This document shows, piece by piece, positions 56,711-64,000 of a DNA stretch of 64,000 bases. Position 1 is the first letter of the stretch. Each line of letters opens with the position of its first letter. Origin of the DNA: Sisyra terminalis (lineage: Eukaryota; Arthropoda; Insecta; Neuroptera; Sisyridae). A program made the position numbers and the translations under genes. The stretch is taken from assembly GCA_958496175.1 (NCBI GenBank), contig OY292274.1:59406630-59470629 (forward strand), in the 5' to 3' direction. Below the pieces are notes generated by a model. That model did no database searches. It was not told the origin of the DNA and saw nothing but the letters and a program-made list of their open reading frames with translations.

Positions 56711-59401
56711 ATGGATCGCAACACAACGAATATTAAAATATGCAGCTGGAATGCCAATGGCATACGGGGAAAAGTAGGTGAATTAATAGAATTTATAAAC
56801 AGAAAACAATTGGACATAATAGGAATTAACGAAACAAGACTGAATGCAACCGACAAAATTAAAATAAAAAATTATACAATAGTAAGAAGAGACAGAAGCT
56901 CCGCAGCTGGCGGAGTAGCCTTACTTATTAGGAATACAGTTCCATTTACGGAAGTCGAATTAAGTGGCGACATTGGATTAGAGTATGTGTGCATCAAATT
57001 AAAGAGTCATATACATATAGTTGCCGGCTACAACAGCCCAAACAGAAAACTAAAAACCGAAGAACTTCGAAAAATATTCGATGTGGCCAACAAAGTCCTA
57101 TTGATAGGAGATCTCAATGCTCTACATCACAGTTGGAACTCTCATATTAACAACCAAAGAGGAAGAGCCATTTATCAATATACTATAAACAACAACTGTA
57201 CAGTGATGTTCCCAAATCAGCCAACTCATTTTCCAATGAATAATTCAACACCGACAGCAATAGATATAGCCATTAATAAAAACATCACTAATATAAGCCA
57301 GCTCAATGTTTACAACGAGCTTAACTCGGACCATCTACCAATAATCACCGAAATAGGAGGGGAAGAAAAAAACATACAAACTAAAAGGATGCTTAACTAC
57401 CAACTGGCAGACTGGACAAAATTCAGATTACTCTTAAATCAAAAAATTAAAATTACACCCAATATTAGTACAGCTGAAAAACTCGATCAAGAACTTCAAA
57501 GATTTGTCAATATTATACAACATTGCATCACATCAACAATACCGAACAAAAATCCATACCGACAAATGGACAAACTGCCGACCGAAATAAAAAATTTAAT
57601 AAAAGAAAGAAATCATATCAGAAGAAGGTGGCAAAATACAAGATTAGCCTACTACAAACAGGAAATGAATATACTCAATAACAAAATAGCGACAGAAATA
57701 AAACGACATCGTAATGAAACCTGGACAAACAAATTAGAAAAACTAAAACCCAACGACAATTCACTATGGAATATGACCAAAATATTGAAAAAAGAATATC
57801 ATCCAATACCAACACTCAAACATGGAAACGTGGAAGCCATGTCTGACGTAGATAAAGCCGAATTACTTGCAACCACATTCGAACAAATACACGATATAGA
57901 CAAACATCCCAATACGGAAGACCAAAACTACATCAGCGGAGAGGTACGGAAATTTATCCAAAGTGTACAACCCGAGGGTAAAATGTGTGTCAAATCAAAA
58001 AAAGTGAGACAAATAATCAAGGAATTACCATCAAAAAAGGCTCCCGGACAGGACGGAATCCAAAATCATATATTAAAAAATCTCAGTCTAAAGGCATTAA
58101 AGCAGTTTACTCATATCATAAATGCAACCTACAAATTAAAACACTATAGCAAACACTGGAAAACCAGCAATATAATACCCATATTAAAACAGGGGAAGAA
58201 ACGAAATGAACCAATCAGCTACAGACCGATTAGCCTTCTATCTACACTAAGTAAAGTAATGGAAAAAACAATTTTAGAAAAATTAAACAACTTCGAAGAT
58301 ACAAACAAAATTATTCCGGAATATCAATTTGGATTTCGACGAAGGCACAACACAGTCCAACAAATAACAAGACTCATAAATGACATCAGTATAGGATTCA
58401 ATAAAAATCAAACAACAGTATTATTACTACTTGACATAGAAAAAGCCTTCGATAGAGTGTGGATAGATGGTTTAATCTACAAAATGATCAAATGTAACTA
58501 TAATCCAGAAATAATACAACTCATTTACTCATATTTAACAAACAGACACTTTAAAGTAACGGTAAACGACAAAAAATCCAAGAAACAGCTAATCAAAGCC
58601 GGTGTTCCACAAGGATCCGTCCTGGGACCAACATTATTTAACATTTATATACACGACCTACCAATATATCCACAAACGAAACTGGCAGTATTTGCAGACG
58701 ATACCGCCATTTATGCACACTCATTCCACGCAATAGTTGCTGCAAAACAAATACAATACCACCTACACGCCTTGGAAACGTACTACGATCTCTGGAAAAT
58801 CAACCTAAACACGACGAAAACCGAAGTAGTTATTTTCACAAAAAGTCTCACCAAGGGGAAAATCATTCAAAATATATCGGTAAAAGGAAACACTATAACA
58901 CCCACAACATCTGCCAAATATTTGGGTGTGCATTTGGACAATAAACTCACCTACAGACAGCACATCAAACATTGTATTAAAAAAGCATATGGAATATATA
59001 CAAAACTGTATCCACTACTCATCAGGGGATCGAAATTAAATCTAAAAAACAAAAAACTAATATACACAGCAATTGTACGACCGATAATACTATATGCAGC
59101 ACCAGCATGGTGTGGAGCCGCACCGACAAACATCCTAAAATTGCAACGATTCCAAAATAAATGCCTAAGAACGATCCTCGGAGGTGATTCCTTCTCAAAA
59201 ATAAGTCAACTCCATGATGATGCTGACATACCAATGATGAGGGACTACATTATGCAACTAGCCGAAAAATTTTACGAAAATCAACTAGACGTAAACGAAT
59301 TAACAAGAACCGTAACCAAAATCAGACAACATAACACACCATTCCAAATAAAGTTTAAACTTCCTTATCAAAAATTAAGAATATTTAATGAACCAATATA
59401 A
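56711..59401 (+). CDS. Retrotransposon ORF2: endonuclease and reverse transcriptase
   Basis: An 896-aa protein from ATG 56711; the frame is open back to 56690. The N-terminal AP-type endonuclease has SWNANGIRGK, INETRL, GDLNALHHSWNS and SDHLPIITEI. The reverse transcriptase has KKAPGQDGIQNHILKNL, SYRPISLLSTLSKVMEK, LLDIEKAFDRVW, GVPQGSVLGPTLFNIYIHDL and the catalytic FADD (FADDTAIYA). A Cys-poor C-terminal thumb region follows, with no RNase H. It nicks target DNA and copies the element RNA at the nick. No stop or frameshift interrupts it. Its codons are A-rich, as is the rest of the element. Confidence 0.92.
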   Translation: MDRNTTNIKICSWNANGIRGKVGELIEFINRKQLDIIGINETRLNATDKIKIKNYTIVRRDRSSAAGGVALLIRNTVPFTEVELSGDIGLEYVCIKLKSHIHIVAGYNSPNRKLKTEELRKIFDVANKVLLIGDLNALHHSWNSHINNQRGRAIYQYTINNNCTVMFPNQPTHFPMNNSTPTAIDIAINKNITNISQLNVYNELNSDHLPIITEIGGEEKNIQTKRMLNYQLADWTKFRLLLNQKIKITPNISTAEKLDQELQRFVNIIQHCITSTIPNKNPYRQMDKLPTEIKNLIKERNHIRRRWQNTRLAYYKQEMNILNNKIATEIKRHRNETWTNKLEKLKPNDNSLWNMTKILKKEYHPIPTLKHGNVEAMSDVDKAELLATTFEQIHDIDKHPNTEDQNYISGEVRKFIQSVQPEGKMCVKSKKVRQIIKELPSKKAPGQDGIQNHILKNLSLKALKQFTHIINATYKLKHYSKHWKTSNIIPILKQGKKRNEPISYRPISLLSTLSKVMEKTILEKLNNFEDTNKIIPEYQFGFRRRHNTVQQITRLINDISIGFNKNQTTVLLLLDIEKAFDRVWIDGLIYKMIKCNYNPEIIQLIYSYLTNRHFKVTVNDKKSKKQLIKAGVPQGSVLGPTLFNIYIHDLPIYPQTKLAVFADDTAIYAHSFHAIVAAKQIQYHLHALETYYDLWKINLNTTKTEVVIFTKSLTKGKIIQNISVKGNTITPTTSAKYLGVHLDNKLTYRQHIKHCIKKAYGIYTKLYPLLIRGSKLNLKNKKLIYTAIVRPIILYAAPAWCGAAPTNILKLQRFQNKCLRTILGGDSFSKISQLHDDADIPMMRDYIMQLAEKFYENQLDVNELTRTVTKIRQHNTPFQIKFKLPYQKLRIFNEPI

Positions 59402-59904
59402 TGTAAATAAGTGATCTCAAAAGTGCAAATAGCAGTGATATTAGCATTAATTTTATTAACTCGTTAACTAAATATAGTACTTAGCGTAAGACTTACTATT
59501 AATAGCAAATTTATTTTATTTAAACTTAGTACAAACAGAATATTTATTTTATTTTTCTTAGTTAATTTTAAATGTATTATATGTATATAGAAAACATATA
59601 CCAAATATGTGCCTTAAAGGGTACAAAAGTCAATTATTCACATAAGGTTTTTTTCAAACTTTTCCTTGCAAATACTTAAAAGAACAAACTGATAACCAAA
59701 TATGAACAATGTCGACTGATAACAATAAAACCAAACATGTACAAACTAATGTAAAATAATTGCTAAGTGTAGGTAGAACTTATTACGATAAGTAGGAACT
59801 ACAAAATAAAATAAACCAAATATGTATTATAACAGTAGCTATATATTTATAACTAAAATGTATTTGCTCTGTACAAAAAGAATAAATAATAAACGATATT
59901 TTCA

Positions 59905-59936
<32 letters not shown>

Positions 59937-60031
59937 CATCTCGTCCGATCTGCGAAGTTAAGCAACATAGGGCGCGGTCAGTACTTGGATGGGTGACCGC
60001 TTGGGAACACCGCGTATCGTAGACATTCTAG

Positions 60032-60045
60032 TTTTTTTTTTTTTT
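60032..60045 (+). terminator. Pol III T-run terminator of the split 5S gene
   Basis: Fourteen T start eight bases after the 5S 3' end, matching the position of the T-run in the intact gene. Confidence 0.75.
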
Positions 60046-60375
60046 ATATAAAAGCAGATATAATCAAAAACCAATAAATTTTTTTAAAACTAATAAATTA
60101 TGTGTTCGTTTATGAAATAAAAACTACACAAGAATAGTACTTAAAAATCGGAAATTTATTTATTCTCCCACATTGTAAATGTTGCAAATAATTAGGCAAT
60201 TTTAACTATTATGAAAACAATAGATTGAAAATATATTTAACATTGATTTTTAGTTTTCAAAGTAAATTTTTGTTATATGCTATAGGTGATAAAGTATTGT
60301 TTAATATGTCGTGAATAAGTTTGTTAAGGTATGCTAGTTATTAATAAAAATAAAAATCATAAAAAAACAATAACG

Positions 60376-60381
60376 TTTATT
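60376..60381 (-). promoter_or_regulatory. Polyadenylation signal AATAAA
   Basis: On the - strand GATGAAATAAACG provides AATAAA about 150 nt after the stop of the 65-codon ORF. No such signal lies between that ORF and the mL53 stop, so it may serve both. Confidence 0.5.
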
Positions 60382-60529
60382 TCATCAAAGCTAAACATGC
60401 TTTACATTTTAAATCAGTTTACATGCCCTTACAAAATTCACACATTTTATAAAACGACAAAATTCAGCTCACTGAGCTGTAATAATACATGAAACAGTAC
60501 ATGTCTTACGACAGCAAAATCGAAAATTT

Positions 60530-60727
60530 TCAATCCGAAATTGGTCGTATGGTAATGAATCTGGAAAGAATAAATGCTACTACAAATGATCCCAGTATAA
60601 AACACACTACTGTTATATAAAATGTCTCTTCGGTAAATATATCCGTAAATGCAGGCAACTGACCATACATTTGTTCGATCATTTTTAATTTATAATTTTT
60701 GGATGTTGGAGAAGCTTTGGAAACCAT
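60530..60727 (-). CDS. Small single-pass membrane protein, unidentified
   Basis: A 65-aa ORF starting MVSKASPTSKNYKLKMIEQM. One strong transmembrane helix is at about residues 36-57 (FYITVVCFILGSFVVAFILS). The C-terminus is short and basic-polar (RFITIRPISD), and an acidic DIFTEE precedes the helix. Positive charges occur on both sides, so topology is uncertain. The start codon lies 41 nt after the mL53 stop on the same strand. A possible splice acceptor (TGCACTGCAG) sits in that gap, so it may be expressed from a dicistronic or alternatively spliced mRNA. It looks like a conserved small membrane protein, but I cannot name it. Confidence 0.6.
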   Translation of the reverse strand: MVSKASPTSKNYKLKMIEQMYGQLPAFTDIFTEETFYITVVCFILGSFVVAFILSRFITIRPISD

Positions 60728-60768
60728 TATTTCTAACTAATTACTATTTAACTGCAGTGCACAAATTC

Positions 60769-61565
60769 TTATCGTTTTTTCCCCGATTTTGTTGTGATCG
60801 CTGGCTTTTGATCCTCTTCAGGCTTAACTTGTGAACTGATGTGTTTATTGAATAATTGCAGTAATTCCAATGTTGTTAAATTGGCTGCTTTAAATTTAAT
60901 AGACCTGTTTAACAAAAATTAACTGTAATTAGTTTAATTAAATTTAATTTGAAGGAATTAAAACACCAACTATGCAAGTTGTTTGTTTAAATTTAATTAA
61001 AATACACCTTCAAAAGATTACTATGTACTTATCCCAAAGTATTGGCCATAACATTTTAGATATGAATTTGTTGGGAGATCTAATATTAATTGCATATAGA
61101 AGTATCTTTTTTGAATTAAAAAGAAATAGTTTGGCAAAACTTAAGGAATAATATTAGCATATGTTTTAGCAGTAAAATGTATAGGATAAATGTAAGTTTA
61201 GGAATACAATTTTATCCTTACCCATCCGCTAAATTGATTTTAACCAGTGGTTCACTCCTATCGGTAACGACAGTAGTTCGAACTTTACAATTTGGATTTG
61301 TGTTTAATCTTTTCGGTCCTGATACATGAAATATAAAATCTCTAAAAGTCAGAAAAATTTCCCTCAGGATTGATTCAGGATGTATATTTATAGAAAACTA
61401 GGATTTGGTTTATACCAACCTTACGGCATTTGCATTTTCATGGAAAGGATCAAATTGGACTTCTAATTTCTTAACCGGTTTCAAATTAATCAATTTAATT
61501 TGCTTCCCTAAAGCACTTATAAGTCCTGTAGATCTTTTAAATGTTCCACTGTAAGGAATAGCCAT
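60769..61565 (-). CDS. mRpL53: Mitochondrial ribosomal protein mL53
   Basis: A component of the large subunit of the mitochondrial ribosome. Exons 61565-61420, 61341-61222 and 60904-60769 total 402 nt (133 aa) with consistent phases. The sequence starts MAIPYSGTFKRSTGLISALG. It contains LKPVKKLEVQFDPFHENANAVRDF, matching the family's PVKQVRVQFCPFEKN-type core. SEPLVKINLADG and AANLTTLELLQLFNKHI follow, and it ends in a basic tail (KSGKKR). The N-terminal extension could be a mitochondrial targeting sequence. The exon 1 donor was set at GTAAG|GTTGG because only that keeps frame with exon 2. It is divergent from MCRS1. Confidence 0.88.
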
Positions 61566-61993
61566 CGCAAATTTTGGTTATATTAGTTTTTTTTCACCAA
61601 TTTTTGATATTTTTAGTAACTTTATTTTGCAACCAAAAAAACCAAACAGTTTGTGAAACCGCTAACTTCACACTGGTCTTACAATTGATGCTTTGATTAA
61701 TTTAAATTGCGCTCAATTTGTACGAGATATTTTTATTAGTTTTATTGTTTATAATTATTAAAAAATTGAATTTTTAATCCAAAATTTTCTTATTTCAAGT
61801 AAAATAGTGCCTAGTTACATTTTTATAACTATAAATAGTTAAAAAAAAGTACTGTTTGATTAGAATTAAGAAAAACTTGTTCATCTTTCTAACCTCTACT
61901 AATGTTTTTTTAAATTATGTAATTATTTTTATTGACTTTGTGAAAACTGAGATTTTGATTTGTGAAAATACGAATTAATATTTAACTTTTACT
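61566..61993. promoter_or_regulatory. Shared divergent promoter region
   Basis: 428 bp separates the start codons of mL53 (-) and MCRS1 (+), both housekeeping-type genes, so a bidirectional promoter is likely. It is AT-rich and no clear TATA box or initiator was picked out. Confidence 0.45.
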
Positions 61994-63678
61994 ATGGATC
62001 ATTCATCCTCATCACTTCCCGGTATTTTACCGACTCTGTCAGATTCTCCCGATATGAGTAGTTTGTTACGGAATCCTGATAGTTTTAGCCACGATAATAC
62101 AAAAAGACGAAGGTATATTTGATTGTATTTAGTTTTATGTTGGTCCTTTAAATGTTTGATATTTGCAGTTCATCCCGTTCAATCAAACGAAGACGATTTG
62201 ATGATGAAATTGTTGAATATAGTCTGGGACTTCCAGGGGCTTCCTCCGCAATAAAGGTATTAATAGTTTTAAAATATCTTCCACACTTTATGTTGTTTTG
62301 TTTTATATGAATTAGCAATAACATTTTTTTCATTAGTAAGTTAAGCTTCAAATATATTGAAATCGTTTCCATGAAAAGTGCAGTTTTATATGTTTATCAG
62401 AAAAAAAAATGCATGAAGAATATAATATATCGTTTCCATAACAGCCTTGTATGCTTGTATATGAGAATTATGTGATTGGCCGAAAAAAGCGCTATCAAAA
62501 ATCGAAGGAATACTACCACGATTGACCACAATAGCAAATAAACTATTTTTATGAAATATCAATGCAGTCCGTTTACCGAACATCAGAATACAAATATATA
62601 GATTCATTAAAATTCTGAAATTAATTCAATTTGCATATTTTTCTGATATCACCTTCATCAGGTGCTTGACATTGACGCTAATTATTAACCAGTTAATAAA
62701 GGCGAAATCGTCACCGCAATTGCTGTACACAAATTATAACTGAATTTCTTTCAATTCCGTATTCCTATTTTATTTATGCTTTTATTGACAGAATCTACCT
62801 TCACAATTGTAAAACACAATAAGAAAGTCAAATCTAATCAAACTAATAAAAAACCGGGCATATAGCATTTTTTATTAATAAATTTTATTTCGTTACCATG
62901 GTAATTTTTATTATTAATTTTCGCTAAGTAAAATTGTCACTTAAAAATATTCTATGCAAATAAAATAATAAAAACCACAAATGAGTAAACGATGGGTGGT
63001 AAAAGTATAAAATTGAAAATTTCGATATATTTTTTATGAATTTTTGTTTCAGAGTACAACTGGTGGCCGCACCAGAACTCATTCCACTGGATCCTTCCCA
63101 GTTCATTCAACCCAAGCACATGAAGTTCCTCTGCCCGCTGCGATACCTGGACCTGCTCCGCACCTAACTAATGCTATTATTCCTACCACCCCTAATATCG
63201 TGCATACGAACAATCCTTCTCCTCATATTGTTTCAGAAGGGAAGAAAAGACAACATCCCATTAAACATATATCAACTGTTGGCAACGCGGGGGCTGCAAG
63301 AAACAAAAAGAAAGGACGACAGCACAACCATTTAACCACTAAAGATTTAGGTCGTTGGAAACCCATGGATGATTTGGCTTTGATCATTGGAGTACAACAG
63401 GTTTATATTTTGATACACTTCTTGAAATAGACCAACTAAATGTAATGAATTTTCATTAGACAAACGATCTTCGAACAGTGCATTTAGGAACAAAATTTTC
63501 TTGTCGATTTACTGTTCAAGAATTACAGCAACGGTGGTATGCTTTGCTGTATGATGAAGCCGTCTCTCGGGTAGCAGTCGCTGCCATGCGAAGCTTACAT
63601 CCTGATATTGTTGCAACAGTTCAAGACCGAGCATTATGGTCCGAAGCTGAAGAGAAACTACTAAGCGCCATTCCATCT
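61994..63678 (+). CDS. MCRS1: Microspherule protein 1 (MCRS1/Rcd5), 5' exons
   Basis: A nuclear FHA-domain protein found in the NSL and INO80 chromatin complexes (family knowledge). Exons 61994-62112, 62169-62256, 63053-63400 and 63460-63678 join in phase; the gene continues past the window. The sequence starts MDHSSSSLPGILPTL. A basic stretch SSRSIKRRRFDDEIVEYSLG matches the family's N-terminus. A Pro/Thr/His-rich linker follows, then the conserved domain DLGRWKPMDDLALIIGVQQT, NDLRTVHLGTKFSCRFTVQE, LQQRWYALLYDEAVSRVAV and AMRSLHPDIVATVQDRALWS. The FHA domain would be in later exons. A Mutator-like element begins in the next intron. Confidence 0.9.
62640..62661 (-). ncRNA. Hammerhead-like core, decayed
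   Basis: In an MCRS1 intron the - strand reads CTGATGA, A, GGTGA, TA, TCA, GAAA. It has the same plan as the other hammerhead-like motifs here but with a shortened 3' stem arm (UCA, where UCACC would pair). It is probably a relic of a related element; the flanking sequence is not an inverted repeat. Confidence 0.3.
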
Positions 63679-63833
63679 GTATGTTAAACATTTTGAAAAT
63701 ATTCCTACATTGGAACCGTATTTTTTTCGAATCGAAATGAAATAAATACCAAATGATCTCCCTTTTTGGTAAATTTCATAGTTCTAGATAGGTTTTAATT
63801 TTTGGCTCTGTTAAAATATGTAGACATAAATTG

Positions 63834-64000
63834 ACCTCTGTCAAGTTAGCACCCGACTTTAACAAATTAAAATTTTAAATATGTTTTTAGATTGCCTTTT
63901 GTTATTCGGTACAATTTGTACCGAAAAAATTTTCGTTTGTACCTCAACCGAAAAAAGTTATTAAATTTTTAAAAATCGATAGCCCCCCATTGTTAGATTT
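63834..64000 (+). mobile_element. Mutator-like long-TIR element, copy 3 (cut by window end)
   Basis: It starts ACCTCTGTCAAGTTAGCACC and follows the left arm of copies 1 and 2 closely (GACTTTAACAAATTAAAATT, TTGTACCGAAAAAA, AATCGATAGCCCCCCATTG). The candidate left duplication is CATAAATTG (63825-63833). It sits after MCRS1 exon 4, probably in an intron. Confidence 0.75.

Larger units (their letters stand above)
55229..59935 (+). mobile_element. Jockey-type non-LTR retrotransposon inserted in a 5S gene
   Basis: A 4,707-bp element with a 5' UTR of about 170 bp, ORF1, ORF2, a 3' UTR of about 530 bp and a tail of 30 A. The 11-bp target duplication GCATCTCGTCC lies at 55218-55228 and 59936-59946. 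Perfect duplications, long tail, intact ORF2 and the unmutated split target all suggest a young insertion. The first 25 nt contain further copies of target sequence (TCTCGTCCGATC then TCGTCC), typical of template switching when 5' ends join. It has apurinic-type endonuclease and RT but no RNase H, fitting the Jockey clade. It is in the same orientation as the 5S gene. 5S-specific elements are known in other animals (Mutsu in fish, Tx1 group); this one is not of that group by its ORF1. Confidence 0.9.
55189..60024 (+). pseudogene. 5S rRNA gene split by a retrotransposon
   Basis: The first 40 nt are at 55189-55228 (ending CTCGTCC). The other 78 nt are at 59947-60024 (GATCTGCGAAGTTAAGC...). An 11-bp target duplication GCATCTCGTCC is repeated just before the second part. 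Without the insertion it would be identical to the intact gene at 53046-53163. The cut separates the 5' end and upstream element from the internal control region (boxes A and C), so correct 5S synthesis is not expected. Confidence 0.93.

Noticed and set aside
58951..59234. Antisense ORFs within retrotransposon ORF2
   Set aside because: They are shadows of the intact reverse transcriptase frame.

Overview
The window is nuclear DNA from an animal, almost certainly an insect. It is strongly AT-rich, its genes carry short GT-AG introns, its genes have clear insect or metazoan homologues, and it is crowded with arthropod-type transposons. I cannot place the order; nothing excludes a hemipteran. 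All gene structures were assembled by eye from splice signals and reading-phase continuity, with no alignment run.

Layout. (1) 1-4.0 kb, + strand: the 3' half of an ABC transporter of subfamily C (MRP4-like; second membrane domain plus second ATPase domain). (2) 6.8-40.9 kb, - strand: a long cadherin gene of the Cad99C/protocadherin-15 type. Its 20 coding exons join in frame to 1,932 codons plus stop, and the signal-peptide exon lies 13.3 kb upstream of the rest. Introns of 9.2 and 13.3 kb are full of transposon remains. (3) 41.2 kb, + strand: a small intact ZNF706-like zinc-finger gene. (4) 42-53 kb: no convincing gene; transposon relics. (5) 53.0-60.0 kb: two head-to-head 5S rRNA genes. One is intact (- strand). 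The other (+ strand) is split by a 4.7 kb, apparently full-length Jockey-type non-LTR retrotransposon with an 11-bp target duplication and a 30-nt poly(A) tail. (6) 60.5-61.6 kb, - strand: mitochondrial ribosomal protein mL53, followed after 41 nt by a 65-codon membrane-protein ORF, possibly on the same mRNA. (7) 62.0 kb to the end, + strand: the first exons of microspherule protein 1 (MCRS1/Rcd5), divergent from mL53 across a 428-bp gap.

The most notable signals are these. First, the retrotransposon sits precisely inside a 5S gene, with scrambled copies of target sequence at its 5' junction. Second, two inverted-repeat elements and one isolated site carry six hammerhead-ribozyme-like cores (CTGANGA, hairpin, GAA(A/C)). 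The hairpin arms differ between families but mostly still pair. Third, three copies of one long-TIR element with 9-bp duplications (Mutator-like) sit in introns of three different genes. hAT, pogo, mariner, Helitron-like and unclassified fold-back elements make up much of the remaining non-coding DNA.
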